A stretch of 64,000 nucleotides of DNA from CAVVGB01 sp963747715. Lineage in GTDB: Bacteria > Actinomycetota > Thermoleophilia > Gaiellales > Gaiellaceae. Made by a program: the position numbers and the translations under genes. Below, in pieces: positions 9,315-19,577 of the stretch. Below the pieces are notes generated by a model. It made no database searches. It was given only the letters and a program-made list of their open reading frames with translations, and was not told the DNA's origin. The stretch is from the NCBI GenBank assembly GCA_963747715.1, contig CAVVGB010000003.1:372001-436000 (forward strand), read 5' to 3'. Numbering within the stretch: the stretch's first letter is position 1; every line of letters begins with the position of its first letter.

Positions 9315-11101
9315 TGCAGCTCGACCGGATTCGCAACTTCTCGATCGTCGCGCACATCGACCACGGCAAGTCGACGCTCGCCGACCGCATCCTCGAGGTG
9401 ACCGAGACCCTCTCGCAGCGCGAGATGCGGGAGCAGGTTCTCGACTCGATGGAGCTCGAGCGCGAGCGCGGCATCACGATCAAAGCGCAGGCGGTGCGGG
9501 TCGACTGGCGCGGCCACCAGCTCAACCTCATCGACACGCCCGGGCACGTCGACTTCACCTACGAGGTCTCGCGCGCCCTGCAGGCTTGCGAGGGAGCGCT
9601 CCTGCTTGTGGACGCGGCTCAGGGCATCCAGGCGCAGACGCTCGCGAACGCCTACCTCGCAATCGAGAACGACCTCGAGGTGGTCCCAGTCGTGAACAAG
9701 ATCGACCTGCCGCAGGCGGACGCCGAGGGAACGGCGAAGGACGTCGGCGGGCTCGTGGGGGAATCGCCCGACCGCGTGCTGCGCATCTCCGCCAAGACGG
9801 GTCAAGGCGTCGAGGAGGTTCTCGATGCGGTCGTCGAGCGCATTCCCCCGCCGAGCGGCGACCCGGGAGCGCCCGCGCGGGCGCTCGTGTTCGACTCGGC
9901 ATACGACCAGTACCGGGGCGTCGTCGCGTTCGTTCGCGTCGTCGACGGGCGCTTTCGCACGCGCCAGGGGCTGCGCGCCATGGCTGCGGGCACGCGCTTC
10001 GAGGCGGAAGAGCTCGGCTTCTTCTCACCCTTCCGCCGGCCCACCGAGACGCTCGAGGCGGGCGAAGTCGGCTACGTCGTCACCGGGCTCAAGGACGTCA
10101 GCCGCCTGCGCGTGGGCGACACGATCACGACCCAGAGCGACGGAGCGTCGGACCCCCTGCCGGGCTACAAGGACGTCAAGCCCACCGTGTTCGCCGGCCT
10201 CTACCCGACGGACTCGGACGAGTACCCGGAGCTTCGCGATGCGCTCGAGAAGCTCAAGCTGAACGACGCCTCGCTCTTCTACGAGCCGGAGACGTCACAG
10301 GCGCTCGGCTTCGGTTTCCGCTGCGGCTTCCTCGGGCTCCTGCACATGGAGATTGTGCGCGAGCGCCTCGAGCGCGAGTTCGACCTCGACCTCCTCGTCA
10401 CGGCTCCCAACGTCGCCTATCGCGTACACATGCACACGGGCGAGGAGGTCGAGGTGCACAGCCCGGCCGACATGCCGCCGGAGTTCGAGCGTGTCGACGA
10501 GCCGTACATCCGCGCGACGACCATCGTCCCCAAGGAGTACGTGGGCAGCGTGATGGAGCTGAACACCGAACGGCGCGGACGCTTCCATCACATGGAGTAC
10601 CTGAGCGAGGAACGCGTGATGATCGCGTACGACCTGCCTCTCGCAGAGGTCGTGTACGACTACTACGACCAGCTGAAGAGCCGGACGCGCGGCTACGCGA
10701 GCTTCGACTACGACGTCGTCGGCTTCGAGGCCGGCGACCTCGTTCGCGTCGACGTGCTGCTCGCGGGCGAGCCGGTCGACGCACTCAGCCTGGTCGTGCA
10801 CCGCACGGGCGCGTACGCCCGCGGCAAGGCGCTCGTCGAGCGTCTCCAAAAAGAGATCCCGCGCCAGCTCTTCGACGTTGCCGTCCAGGCTGCGATCGGG
10901 TCCCGTGTGATCGCGCGCGAGACGATCAAGGCGAAGCGCAAGGACGTGCTCGCAAAGTGCTACGGCGGCGACATCACGCGGAAGCGCAAGCTGATCGAGC
11001 GCCAGAAGAAGGGGAAGAAGCGCATGAAGCAGGTTGGCGCGGTCGAGGTTCCCCAGGAAGCGTTCCTCGCCGTCCTCAAGCTCGACGAGGAGAAGCGATG
11101 A
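9314..11101 (+). CDS. lepA: Elongation factor 4 (LepA)
   Basis: Ribosome-associated GTPase that influences translation and 30S assembly under stress. It has 595 residues, normal length. The G-domain motifs are clear: AHIDHGKST (G1), the switch I segment [17 protein letters not shown] (G3) and NKIDLP (G4). Domain II, the EF-G-like domains III and V, and the LepA-specific C-terminus ([24 protein letters not shown]) follow. It overlaps murJ by one base upstream and hemW by an ATGA downstream. Confidence 0.97.
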   Translation: MQLDRIRNFSIVAHIDHGKSTLADRILEVTETLSQREMREQVLDSMELERERGITIKAQAVRVDWRGHQLNLIDTPGHVDFTYEVSRALQACEGALLLVDAAQGIQAQTLANAYLAIENDLEVVPVVNKIDLPQADAEGTAKDVGGLVGESPDRVLRISAKTGQGVEEVLDAVVERIPPPSGDPGAPARALVFDSAYDQYRGVVAFVRVVDGRFRTRQGLRAMAAGTRFEAEELGFFSPFRRPTETLEAGEVGYVVTGLKDVSRLRVGDTITTQSDGASDPLPGYKDVKPTVFAGLYPTDSDEYPELRDALEKLKLNDASLFYEPETSQALGFGFRCGFLGLLHMEIVRERLEREFDLDLLVTAPNVAYRVHMHTGEEVEVHSPADMPPEFERVDEPYIRATTIVPKEYVGSVMELNTERRGRFHHMEYLSEERVMIAYDLPLAEVVYDYYDQLKSRTRGYASFDYDVVGFEAGDLVRVDVLLAGEPVDALSLVVHRTGAYARGKALVERLQKEIPRQLFDVAVQAAIGSRVIARETIKAKRKDVLAKCYGGDITRKRKLIERQKKGKKRMKQVGAVEVPQEAFLAVLKLDEEKR

Positions 11102-12228
11102 CCGGCGCGGGCGCGATCCGGCACCTGTATGTCCACGTTCCCTTCTGCGCGCACCGGTGCGGCTACTGCGACTTCGTGACCCTCGTGGGCCGCACGGGGC
11201 AGCACGGCGCGTACGTCGATGCGCTTCTTGCCGAGCTCGAGCTCGAGCGCGAACTGCTCGGGGAAACCGTCGAGACGGTGTTCCTCGGCGGCGGCACGCC
11301 GACGTTCCTGGCGCAGAGCGAGCTCGAGCGGTTGCTGCGCGCGCTTCCAGCCGCCGAGGAGGTGACGGTCGAGGCGAATCCGGAGACCGTTACGCCCGCT
11401 CTCGCCCGCGCGCTACGGGAGGCGGGGGTGACGCGGGTCTCCCTCGGCGCGCAGAGCTTCCAGCCGCATCTGCTCGCGATGCTCGAGCGGCGTGCGCAGC
11501 CGGTAGACGTTCGGCGCGCGTTTCACGTTCTTCGGGATGTCGTGTTCGACAACATCTCGCTCGATCTCATCTACGGGATCCCGGGCCAGAGCGCGGCCGA
11601 CCTGGCGCGCGACCTCGCCGAGGCGCTCGCGCTCGAGCCCGAGCATGTGTCGTGCTACGAGCTCGAAGCGAAGCCGGGCACTCGTTTCACGCACGCACAC
11701 GGCGCGGAGCTGCAACGGCAGGCTGAGGCGATGGAGGGCTACTTCGAGCAAGTCGTCGACACGCTCGTGACCGCCGGGTACCGCTGGTACGAGACGTCCA
11801 ACTTCTGCCGCGACGGCCACCTCTCGCGCCACAACCTCGCCTACTGGCAGGGGCGCGACTACCTCGGGATCGGCATCGGCGCGGTCTCGACGGTCGGCGA
11901 CGAGCGGTGGCGTAACACGCCGAAGCTCGGCGCCTATCTCACCGCGCTCGCGAACGGCGACCGGGCTCCGCGCGAGATCGAGCCGCTCGACGCCGGAACG
12001 CGCGAACGGGAGCGGCTCATCCTCGGTCTTCGCCTCGACGAGCCGCTCGAGCTCGCCGGGGTAGCGCGCGCCGTTGACCAGGCTGCGCTCGTACGTCTCG
12101 AGAGCCTCGCGCTCGCGGAGCGGACGAACGGCAGCCTCCGCCTGACTCGTCGCGGGCGCTTCGTCGGGGGCGCGGCGACGGCCGAGCTCATGGCGGAAAT
12201 GCCTGCAAAAACTACAATTGCTACGTAG
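11098..12228 (+). CDS. hemW: Radical SAM heme chaperone HemW
   Basis: Radical SAM protein of the HemW family (formerly called oxygen-independent coproporphyrinogen oxidase-like), thought to deliver heme to respiratory proteins. It has 376 residues. The [4Fe-4S] cluster cysteines are Cys17, Cys21 and Cys24 in [12 protein letters not shown]. True HemN enzymes carry an extra cysteine just after this motif that is absent here, so HemW is preferred. Further motifs are [10 protein letters not shown] and [12 protein letters not shown]. It starts inside lepA (ATGA overlap) and its TAG is followed at once by the hrcA ATG. lepA-hemW-hrcA is a common Gram-positive order. Confidence 0.93.
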   Translation: MTGAGAIRHLYVHVPFCAHRCGYCDFVTLVGRTGQHGAYVDALLAELELERELLGETVETVFLGGGTPTFLAQSELERLLRALPAAEEVTVEANPETVTPALARALREAGVTRVSLGAQSFQPHLLAMLERRAQPVDVRRAFHVLRDVVFDNISLDLIYGIPGQSAADLARDLAEALALEPEHVSCYELEAKPGTRFTHAHGAELQRQAEAMEGYFEQVVDTLVTAGYRWYETSNFCRDGHLSRHNLAYWQGRDYLGIGIGAVSTVGDERWRNTPKLGAYLTALANGDRAPREIEPLDAGTRERERLILGLRLDEPLELAGVARAVDQAALVRLESLALAERTNGSLRLTRRGRFVGGAATAELMAEMPAKTTIAT

Positions 12229-13275
12229 ATGAGTGACTTGGCACCCACGCTCAGCGAGCGCCAGCAGGCGGTCCTCGCGCACGTCGTCGAGGAGTTCGTC
12301 GCCACCGGCCTGCCCGTCGGCTCGAAGACACTCGTCGAGCGAAGCGGCCTGAGCGTGTCCTCCTCGACGGTCCGAAACGAGCTGGCCGTGCTCGAGGAAC
12401 AGGGCCTCCTGACGCATCCGCACACGTCGGCGGGCCGTGTCCCGACCGAGCTCGGCTACCGCTTCTACGTCGATCGCATCCTCGAAGGGGTCGAGGAGCG
12501 GCCGAGCGACGTCGCACTCCATCTCGACTTGAGCTCCGCGCGCAGCGAGGTCGACTCCGGCCTCCAGGCGACGACCGAGGCGCTCGCGCAGGTGACGCAC
12601 CTGCTCGCGCTCGTATCCGCGCCGCCGCTCGGCGAGACGAGCGTCCGCCATGTCGAGGTCCTCCTGCTCCAACCCCAGGTCGTGATGGTGGTGGTGATCA
12701 CGTCCACCGGCGGCGTCACCAAGCGGCTCGTGATGTTCGACGAGCCGGTCGATCCCGGGCTCGCGGAGTGGGGGCGCCAGTACCTGAACGAATGTGTCGC
12801 GGGCCTCCGGCTTGGCGCTCGCTTGCTGCGCCACCGCTTCGAGGACCCGGAGCTCTCCGCGCGCGAGCGCGCGTTCCTCGAGCAGCTTCGGCCGGCGTTC
12901 GAGGAGGCGATGGCGGCGGGCGAGCAGACGCTGTTCGTGGGCGGGACCGCCGGCGTCCTCGACGAGTTCCGCGCCGACGAGATGCGCGCGTACCGCCGGC
13001 TGCTCGAAGTCCTGGAGCAGCGTGCCGCGGTGCTCGAGCTCATGCGCGCGAGCCTCGTGTCGAAGAGACCGTTCGTCCGCGTCGGCGCCGAGTTCGAGGA
13101 CCCGGACCTCGTCAGCGTCTCGCTCGTCGGCGCGCCATACGGCCTGACCCACCGCAACCTCGGCACCGTGAGCCTGCTCGGGCCGATGCGCATGGACTAC
13201 GTGCTCGCGATCGAAGCGGTGCGCTCCGCCTCGCACGAGCTCTCCCGCTTCGTCACAGAGTTCTACGAGAACTGA
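12229..13275 (+). CDS. hrcA: Heat-inducible transcription repressor HrcA
   Basis: Repressor of chaperone genes that binds CIRCE inverted repeats. It has 348 residues. The N-terminal winged helix includes LSERQQAVLAHVVEEFVATG and SGLSVSSSTVRNELAVLEE, followed by TSAGRVPTELGYRFYVD. The C-terminal domain holds GPMRMDYVLAIEAV. No CIRCE element (TTAGCACTC-N9-GAGTGCTAA) was found next to hrcA or dnaJ, so its targets probably lie elsewhere. The next gene, dnaJ, begins 5 bases after its stop, as in many hrcA-dnaJ operons. Confidence 0.96.
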   Translation: MSDLAPTLSERQQAVLAHVVEEFVATGLPVGSKTLVERSGLSVSSSTVRNELAVLEEQGLLTHPHTSAGRVPTELGYRFYVDRILEGVEERPSDVALHLDLSSARSEVDSGLQATTEALAQVTHLLALVSAPPLGETSVRHVEVLLLQPQVVMVVVITSTGGVTKRLVMFDEPVDPGLAEWGRQYLNECVAGLRLGARLLRHRFEDPELSARERAFLEQLRPAFEEAMAAGEQTLFVGGTAGVLDEFRADEMRAYRRLLEVLEQRAAVLELMRASLVSKRPFVRVGAEFEDPDLVSVSLVGAPYGLTHRNLGTVSLLGPMRMDYVLAIEAVRSASHELSRFVTEFYEN

Positions 13276-13280
13276 CCGAC

Positions 13281-14409
13281 GTGGCGACCGCCAAGCGCGA
13301 CTACTACGACGTCCTCGGAATCTCGCGGCAAGCGGACGACAAGCAAATCAGGTCGTCCTTCCGCCGCCTGGCGCGCGAGCTGCACCCCGACGTCTCCGAC
13401 CACCCCGAAGCGCAGGAGCGCTTTCGAGAGGCTGCCGAGGCCTACGAGGTCCTCTCGAAGCGCGAGACACGCGACCTCTACGACCGCTTCGGGCACGACG
13501 GGCTGCGGACCGGTGGCTTCCGCCCGACGGACTTCGACTTCGCGAGCATGGCCGATCTCTTCTCCGTCTTCTTCGGCGACGATTTGTTCGGGCGCATGGC
13601 GGCGCCCGGGGGCCGGCGCGCCGCGCGCGGCGCGGATCTCCTCGCCGAGGTGGAGATCGAGCTCGAGGAGGCGGCGCGAGGGACCACGCGCACGCTTCCG
13701 TTCCCGGTCCAGACGGTGTGCGAGACCTGCCACGGAGCGGGCGCGGCGCCGGGGACCAGCCCCGAGCGCTGCCCGCGTTGCGACGGGAACGGTCGCCTGC
13801 AGTCCGTGTCCTCGTCGGCCTTCGGGCAGTTCATCCGCGCGCAGACGTGTCCCGAGTGCGCCGGTGCTGGGACGATCGTTCGCGAGTCGTGCCCCGACTG
13901 CGGCGGCGCTGGACGAAAGAGTGAACAGCGCGAGCTCGAAGTCGAGATCCCGGCCGGCATCCACGACGGCCAGCGCATCCGGCTTTCCGGCGAGGGCGAC
14001 GCCGGCGTGCTCGGCGGGCGCGCCGGCGATGCCTACGTGCTCGTGCGCGTGCGACCCGACCCCAGGTTCGTCCGGGACGGGAACGACATCGTCTCGACCG
14101 TCGACCTGACCATGACCGAGGCGGCGCTCGGCGCCAAGCTCACGGTGCCGACGCTCGACGGCGAGATCGAGCTCGAGTTCAAGCCCGGCACGCAGCCGGG
14201 TGAGGTCCGGGTGCTCGGCGGTCACGGCATGCCGGTCCTGCAGGGCTTCGGCCGCGGCGATCACCGCCTGCTCGTGAACGTCGGGGTGCCGCGCAACCTC
14301 TCGCCAGGAGCAACGGACGCTCCTCGAGGAGTTCGCGCGAGTGGAGCACGAGGGGAACTACAAGGCGGACGAGGGGTTCTTCGACAAGCTGCGGGCCGCG
14401 TTCCGCTGA
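13281..14409 (+). CDS. dnaJ: Chaperone DnaJ (one-base frame break near the 3' end)
   Basis: Hsp40 co-chaperone of DnaK. The GTG start gives the J domain (RDYYDVLGISRQADDKQI, with HPD in ELHPDVSD), a G/F-poor linker, the zinc domain with four CxxCxGxG-type repeats (CETCHGAG, CPRCDGNG, CPECAGAG, CPDCGGAG), and two substrate-binding domains. The reading frame breaks near 14306: after VNVGVPRNLSP the expected tail EQRTLLEEFARVEHEGNY continues in the +1 frame and ends at TGA 14407-14409. One extra base in CCAGGAG explains this. The tail is conserved in family members, so a sequence error is more likely than loss of the gene. Confidence 0.9.
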
Positions 14410-14418
14410 GCTCCACAC

Positions 14419-14441
14419 GGGTCAGGGGGTGGGGTGGTGGG
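14419..14441 (+). other. Canonical G-quadruplex motif between dnaJ and prmA
   Basis: Four G-runs with short loops: GGG-TCA-GGGGG-T-GGGG-TGGT-GGG. The run spans the probable GTG start codons of prmA (14434 or 14437), so a folded mRNA could affect translation start. A similar motif lies at 16426-16448 before the HIT gene. Function is unproven. Confidence 0.5.
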
Positions 14442-15203
14442 TGATCCTTCCCTCCGCCGCGTCTCCGTGCGCGTGTCGCCCGAGCGTGCGGAGGAAGCGC
14501 GTGCGGTGATGCTCGAGCTCTTCCCGAAGGGTTCGAGGAGGTGGACTTCGAGAACGAGCTCGAGCTGGCGGCCTACACGACGGCCGCCGGTGAGGAGCGG
14601 CTGTGGCAGGTGTTCGGCGCCGGGGCGACCCGCGACGTTCCCGCCGGCTGGGCGGAGGCGTGGAAGCGCTTCCATCGGCCGACCCGCATCGGGCGCCTCT
14701 GGATCGGCCCGCCGTGGGAGGAGCCGCCCGCCGACGCGGTCACGGTCGTCATCGACCCGGGCCAGGCCTTCGGCACCGGCGGCCACCCGACGACGCGTCT
14801 TTCGCTCGGCCTGCTGCTCGACGTCGCGCCGTCGAGCCTCGTCGACCTCGGCTGCGGCTCCGGCGTGCTCGCCATCGCGGCCGCTCGTCTCGGGTTCGAT
14901 CCCGTCGTCGCGATCGACGTGGAGGATGAGGCGGTCGCCGCGACCCGCGCGAACGCAGCGGCGAACGGCGTCGCTGTGGACGTTCGCCGGGGCGACGTGC
15001 TGCGGGATGCCCTTCCGGCGACCGACGTCGCCGTCGCGAACATCACGGTCGGCGACGCACACGCACTGGCGGGCAGAGTCGAGAGCGCCACGCTCATCAC
15101 GTCCGGGTACCTCGTGTCCGAGCAGATCGACTTCGCGGGCTGGGAACGGGCGAACCGCCGCGAGGCCAACGGGTGGGCGGCGGACCTTTTCACGCGCGTG
15201 TAG
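14437..15203 (+). CDS. prmA: Ribosomal protein L11 methyltransferase (one-base frame break)
   Basis: SAM-dependent methyltransferase that modifies ribosomal protein L11. The N-terminal part (VSVRVSPERAEEARAVMLEL) is in one frame and continues from near 14531 in another as FENELELAAYTTAAGEERLW, so one base appears to be missing in AAGGGTTCGAGG. The catalytic domain is complete: DPGQAFGTGGHPTTRLSLGL, the SAM-binding motif DLGCGSGVLAIAAARLG, and VANIT near the active site. It follows dnaJ, as in many actinobacteria and Firmicutes. GTG 14434 is an alternative start. Confidence 0.88.
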
Positions 15204-15231
15204 GAAGCATCGCGCTAGCATCGCGCCGATC

Positions 15232-16457
15232 ATGGCCACGTTTTCGGTGGATTTCCTGGGCTGCAAGGTGTCGCATTCGGATGCGCAGGAGATCCGCGAG
15301 CGGCTTGTTCGCGACGGGCATGTGGAGGCCGGGGCCTCCACGGACGTCGCGGTGCTCAACACCTGCTGCGTGACGCACGAGGCCGTTCGCAAGTCGCGCC
15401 AGGCGGCACGCCGGGCTGCGCGGCGGGCGCGCAAGGTGTACGTGACCGGATGCGCCGCGAATCTCGGCGCCGCTTTCGAGGGGCTGCCGGACAACGTCAC
15501 GGTCGTCGCGCTCCCGAGCGAGCGCACCGCTGCCTTCGTCGCCGGCGACGTCGGGTCGATCGGCTGCGTCCACGACGAGGCAGGGCTCGACCGCGTCCGC
15601 GCGTTCGTCAAGGTGCAGGACGGCTGCAGCTTCTCGTGCCGCTTCTGCGTGATCCCGCAGGTGCGCGGGGCCTCGCGCAGCCGGGCGGCTTCGGCCGTCC
15701 TCGGCGAGGTGCGGCGCCGCGTGGCGCAAGGGCACCGCGAGGTCGTCCTCACGGGGATCAACCTCGGGTGCTACCGCGACCGCGAGGCCGGTTACGACCT
15801 GCCTCGCCTGGTCCGCACGGTCGGCGCCGTTCCCGGGCTGGCCCGGCTTCGGCTCTCGTCCATCGAGGTCAATCATCTCGACGACCGGCTCGTCGCCGCC
15901 ATGCGGGAGACGCCGACGGTTGCGCGCCACCTGCACGTTCCGCTCCAGTCGGGCGACGACCGCGTGCTCGAGGCGATGGGACGCCGCTACTCGGTCGCGA
16001 CCTACCTGCGCCGCGTCGGCCAAGGCGGACGGCTTCAACCTGACGACCGACGTCATCGTCGGCTTTCCCGACGAAGACGAGACGGCGTTCACCAACACCG
16101 TGCGCACGGTCGAGGCGGCCGGGATCACGAAGGTGCACGTCTTTCCGTACTCGCCGCGCCCGGGAACGTCGACCGCCGCCGACGATCGCGTTCCTCCGGC
16201 CGTGAAGAAGGACCGGAGCGCGAGGTTGCGCGCCGTGTCCGCCGAGGCGTGCCGCCGCCGGTGGGGCACGAAGGTGGGGGCCCCCGATGTCGTGCTCGTC
16301 GACCGGCCGGGACGCGGGTACGGCGACGACTACACGCCGTGGCTCGTCGACGCTCCCGTCGGAGACGTCGTTCGGGTGAGGGGTGCCTCCGTGGGCGAGG
16401 AGGGGATCGTTGGTGTCACGGTCCAGGGGGTCGGGGCGGGTGGTGGGGACCTTCTGA
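15232..16457 (+). CDS. mtaB: tRNA (N6-threonylcarbamoyladenosine) methylthiotransferase MtaB (frame break)
   Basis: Radical SAM methylthiotransferase that converts t6A37 to ms2t6A37 in tRNAs reading ANN codons. The N-terminal UPF0004 domain has TFSVDFLGCKVSHSDAQEI, NTCCVTHEAVRKSRQ and VTGCAA. The radical SAM cluster is VQDGCSFSCRFCVIPQVRG. The absence of other insertions and the VTHEAVRKSR pattern favour MtaB over MiaB or RimO. The frame shifts by +1 near 16020, after YLRRV; the remainder (ADGFNLTTDVIVGFPDEDE and a TRAM-like tail) is in the next frame. The exact end is uncertain: an expected stop near 16455 (TGA) is reached only with a second small shift inside a G-rich run. Confidence 0.85.
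16426..16448 (+). other. Canonical G-quadruplex motif at the mtaB-HIT junction
   Basis: Runs GGGGG-TC-GGGG-C-GGG-TGGT-GGGG. It coincides with the place where neither the mtaB stop nor the HIT start can be found in frame. The TGGTGGG end matches the motif at 14419-14441. Confidence 0.5.
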
Positions 16458-16776
16458 CTGTCTCTTCTGCAAGCTCGTCGCCGAGGGCGACCACGTGCAC
16501 AAGGCGGACGGCTTCGTCGCGATCGAGGACATCAATCCCAAGGCGGACGTCCACCTCCTCGTTCTCCCCGAGCGCCACGTCGACACGTTTCGCGACGTCG
16601 GCGACTTCAGCGCGGAGGAGTCGAAGCGCATGCTCGAGTTCGTCGCCGAGACGGCACGCCAGGCTGACCTCGAGGACTACCGCGTGATCGTCAACGTCGG
16701 CCGCGGCGCCGGCCAGACGGTCTTCCACCTGCACTGGCACGTGCTCGGAGGACGTAGCGTGGGCGGGTTCGAATGA
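16444..16776 (+). CDS. HIT family hydrolase (start unresolved)
   Basis: Histidine-triad nucleotide-binding protein, likely an AMP-lysine or Ap4A-type hydrolase. The body reads DCLFCKLVAEGDHVHKADGF, then the conserved INPKADVHLLVLPERHVDT, and the HIT motif HLHWHVLGG near the end. About 107 residues are visible, a normal HIT length. No ATG, GTG or TTG lies in frame before DCLFC. A GTG at 16443 would fit if one base in GTGGGGACC were extra, so the start given is approximate. The stop overlaps the yqeY ATG. The mtaB-HIT-yqeY-phoH order is common in actinobacteria. Confidence 0.82.
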   Translation, partial: WGPSDCLFCKLVAEGDHVHKADGFVAIEDINPKADVHLLVLPERHVDTFRDVGDFSAEESKRMLEFVAETARQADLEDYRVIVNVGRGAGQTVFHLHWHVLGGRSVGGFE

Positions 16777-17217
16777 GCCTGATCGCGAAGATCGAGGACG
16801 ACCTGAAGGAGGCGATGCGCGCGCGCGACGAGCGTGCGCACGGGCACGCTGCGGCTGACGCTCGCGGCGCTGCGCTCGTCGGAGAAGGAGCTCGGCCGGC
16901 CGCTCAAGGACGACGAGGAGCTGCAGGTGCTCCAGCGCGAGCGCAAGCGCCGCACCGAGGCGGCGGAGGCCTTCCGCGACGCCGGTCGGGAGGAGCAGGC
17001 GAGCCAGGAGGAGCGCGAGCTCGACGTGATCGAGGAGTTCATGCCGGAGCCGCTCGCCGAGGAAGAGCTCGAGCGGATCGTCGACGACGCGATCGCCGAG
17101 ACGGGTGCGACGTCGCTCCGCGACCTCGGGCGCGTGATGGCGGACGTGATGCCACAGGTGGCGGGCCGCGCGGACGGCTCGACCGTGAGCCAGCTCGTGC
17201 GCGAGAAGCTCGCCTAG
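16773..17217 (+). CDS. GatB/YqeY domain protein (frame break)
   Basis: Small helical protein of the YqeY family, related to the tail domain of the GatB amidotransferase subunit; its precise role is unknown. It starts ATG 16773, overlapping the HIT stop. MSLIAKIEDDLKEAMRARDE is in the first frame. From near 16833 the protein continues in the +1 frame as TGTLRLTLAALRSSEKELGR and ends with ADGSTVSQLVREKL at TAG. One base in CGTGCGCACGGG explains the break. The combined length of about 147 residues is normal. The 120 bases after it, before phoH, are G-rich and contain no gene. Confidence 0.87.
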
Positions 17218-17337
17218 CCAGGCACCCTCTCGGCGCAAGCGACGCGCCACCCGTTCGGTTTTCGGGGCTACGCTGAAAGGCGGGTGGTGGTCCGGGGTGG
17301 CCCCGGTGGGCGGAGCAGCCCGCCGCCGAGACTAGAC

Positions 17338-18306
17338 TTGGTCCCCTTGCAGGAAGTTCTGTCGGTCTCGAACGAGGTCGCCGCCGAGCTCGCCACCGTC
17401 GACGACGGCGTCCTCTCCGCCCTCCGCGATCGCCTCGGCTGCGCCATCCGCCTCCGCGGAAACCGGCTCACGCTCGAGGGAGACGAGGACAAGGTCGGCC
17501 GGGCGCGGGTCGTCATCGGCGAGCTCGTCGGCCTGGCCGAGGGCGGCCACACGATCGGGCCGGGCACGGTCGACGCCGTCATCTCGGCCCTGAACGAGTC
17601 GAAGGACCCGCGCGAGGTCTACGACGACGTCATCTGGCGCCACCGCGGCAAGAAGATCACGCCGAAGACGATCAACCAGAAGCGCTACGTCGATGCGATC
17701 CGCTCGCGCACGATCACGTTCGCGGTCGGGCCCGCCGGCACCGGCAAGACGTACCTCGCGATGGCGCTCGCCGTCGCGGCGCTCGCCGAGCGCGAGGTCA
17801 GCCGCATCATCCTCACGCGCCCCGCGGTCGAGGCGGGCGAGCGCCTCGGCTTCCTTCCGGGCGACATGCTCGCCAAGGTCGATCCGTACCTGCGGCCGCT
17901 GTTCGACGCGCTCTACGACATGCTCGACGCCGACCGTCTCAACGCGCACCTCGAGAAGGGGATGATCGAGGTCGCGCCGCTCGCCTTCATGCGCGGCCGC
18001 ACGCTGAACGACTCGTTCATCATCCTCGACGAGGCGCAGAACACGACGCCCGAGCAGATGCAGATGTTCCTGACACGCCTCGGGTTCGGCTCCAAGGTCG
18101 TCGTCACCGGCGACGTGACGCAGATCGACCTGCCCAAGGACCAGGCGTCCGGTCTCATCCTCGTGCGGCAGATCCTGAGCAAGGTCGAGGGCATCGAGTT
18201 CGTCGAGTTCGGCAACCAGGACGTCGTTCGCCACGTGCTCGTCCAGCGCATCGTCGAGGCGTACAAGCGCCACGCGGAGGAGACGGGCACGCAGCGGCGC
18301 ACGTGA
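17338..18306 (+). CDS. phoH: PhoH family ATPase
   Basis: P-loop ATPase of the PhoH/PhoL type, linked to RNA metabolism and commonly next to ybeY, as here. It has Walker [10 protein letters not shown], Walker B IILDEAQN, and the family motifs [20 protein letters not shown] and GDVTQIDLP. About 322 residues from TTG 17338 (TTG 17347 is an alternative). A longer reading from GTG 17284 would add a glycine-rich, low-quality tail and is rejected. The stop overlaps the ybeY GTG. Confidence 0.92.
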   Translation: MVPLQEVLSVSNEVAAELATVDDGVLSALRDRLGCAIRLRGNRLTLEGDEDKVGRARVVIGELVGLAEGGHTIGPGTVDAVISALNESKDPREVYDDVIWRHRGKKITPKTINQKRYVDAIRSRTITFAVGPAGTGKTYLAMALAVAALAEREVSRIILTRPAVEAGERLGFLPGDMLAKVDPYLRPLFDALYDMLDADRLNAHLEKGMIEVAPLAFMRGRTLNDSFIILDEAQNTTPEQMQMFLTRLGFGSKVVVTGDVTQIDLPKDQASGLILVRQILSKVEGIEFVEFGNQDVVRHVLVQRIVEAYKRHAEETGTQRRT

Positions 18307-18678
18307 TCCGCATCGAGGTCGAGAACAGAAGCGGTCTGCCGGTCGAGGAGGACGCCGCCGCCGCGCTCGCCCGCCAGGTGCTCGCGGCCGAGGGGATCGC
18401 CGACGGCGACCTCGGCCTCGCCTTCGTGAGCCCGGACGAGATTCGCACGCTCAAGCGCGACCACCTCGGGAGCGACGAGGCGACGGACGTGCTCTCGTTC
18501 CCGATCGACGGCCGCGACGACGCTTCCCGACGGCCTGCCGCGGCAGCTCGGCGACGTCGTTCTCTGCCCCGAGATCGTCGCCGATGCTTGGCGGCAACCG
18601 CTCGTGCACGGGCTTCTCCACCTCCTCGGCTACGACCACGGCGAGGAGATGGAGCAGCGCGAGGCGAACCTACTGTAG
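18303..18678 (+). CDS. ybeY: Endoribonuclease YbeY (frame break)
   Basis: Metal-dependent endoribonuclease needed for 16S rRNA 3' maturation and ribosome quality control. The N-terminal part, to [18 protein letters not shown], is intact. Near 18520 the frame moves +1 and gives [20 protein letters not shown], then the zinc motif [15 protein letters not shown], ending ANLL at TAG 18676-18678. One extra base in GACGACGCTTCCC explains it. At about 124 residues it is a short family member. The stop codon overlaps the first bases of repeat copy B1. Confidence 0.88.
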
Positions 18679-18843
18679 TGCCTCCTCCAGCAATGTCATC
18701 CGGACTTCTGGCGGCTGCAAAGCGTCGCCAGGCGGCGTCCTCAGTCGCCCACGTATTTCGAATCAATACGCGGGCTCCCTGCGTCCTTGCCTGTCTCGCT
18801 TTTCGCTCGCCAGAAGCGCGGCAACATCACTGGAAGAGGCACT
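18677..18843 (+). repeat. Palindromic intergenic repeat, subtype B, copy B1
   Basis: A 167-base imperfect palindrome. The ends are AGTGCCTC (18677-18684) and GAGGCACT (18836-18843). Further in, CTTCTGGCG pairs with CGCCAGAAG, CAGGC with GCCTG, and the centre is CGTATT (18752-18757) with AATACG (18765-18770) and a 7-base loop. The second subtype B copy (46797-46963) has the same length, and where the arms differ between copies the partner strand changes with them. The core resembles subtype A. It starts on the ybeY stop and ends 4 bases before the dgkA ATG; its terminal GGAAGAGG may act as the ribosome binding site. Confidence 0.92.
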
Positions 18844-18847
18844 GCTA

Positions 18848-19577
18848 ATGGCCGTCGAGCGCGAGCGCCAGCACCGCACCCCGCTCATCCTCCAGAGCTT
18901 CAACTACGCCTTCGAGGGTCTCATCCACGTCCTCCGGCGCGAGCGCAACATGCGCATCCACTTCGCGATCGCCACGGCCGTGCTCGTGCTCGCCTTCCTC
19001 TCGGACATCGGGCGCTTCGAGCTGATCGCGCTCATGATCGCGATCGCCTTCGTGCTGATCGCGGAGATGGTGAACACGGCCGTCGAGGCGACGATCGACC
19101 TCGCCACGACCTCGTTCGACCCGCTCGGGAAGCTCGCGAAGGACATCGCCGCCGGGGCGGTGCTGATCGCGGCCGCGAACGCGGTCGTCGTCGGCTACCT
19201 CGTCTTCGCCGAGAGCCTCACCAACCCGACGACGCGGCTCGTCGACCGCCTCCGCGACGCTCCGCTCGAGCTCACGCTCATCGCGCTCGTCGTCACGCTC
19301 TTCTGTCGTGATCGCCGCCAAGGCCGTCACGGGGCGCGGGACGCCTCTGCGCGGCGGCCTGCCTTCCGGGCACGCGGCGCTCGCGTTCGGCGGCTGGACT
19401 GCGCTCACCTTCATCGCCGAGGAGCATCGCGTCGTCATCTCCTTCGTCGCGCTCATCATGGCGATGCTGGTCGCACAGACAAGGGTCGAGTCCGGCATTC
19501 ATACGACCCTCGAAGTCGCCGTCGGCGCGCTCATCGGTACGCTCGTGACTCTGATTCTCTTCCAAGCATTCGCGTGA
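18848..19577 (+). CDS. dgkA: Diacylglycerol/undecaprenol kinase fused to a PAP2 phosphatase domain (frame break)
   Basis: The N-terminal half is a DgkA-type membrane lipid kinase with three helices and the signature EMVNTAVEATIDLA. The C-terminal half is a PAP2-type phosphatase segment with KAVTGRGTP, PSGHAALAFGG and SGIHTTLEV. The join lies near 19304, where the frame moves by one base (CTCTTCTGTCGTGATCG), so the fusion reads through only if that base is an error. If the break is real there would be a kinase with an aberrant tail plus a PAP2 fragment. Kinase and phosphatase together suggest a role in the undecaprenyl-phosphate pool. The stop overlaps the cdd start. Confidence 0.82.

Noticed and set aside
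12180..13290. CIRCE operator near hrcA or dnaJ
   Set aside because: No TTAGCACTC-N9-GAGTGCTAA or close variant was found.
17218..17337. G-rich gap between yqeY and phoH as another repeat copy or RNA
   Set aside because: It does not match the repeat core and shows no strong long-range pairing; it holds only a partial G-run pattern.
18787..18835. Short peptide-like frame in both subtype B repeats ([16 protein letters not shown] and [16 protein letters not shown])
   Set aside because: Differences between copies are partly synonymous, which looked like coding, but they also match the pairing partners on the other arm, so structure explains them; no start or stop context is conserved.
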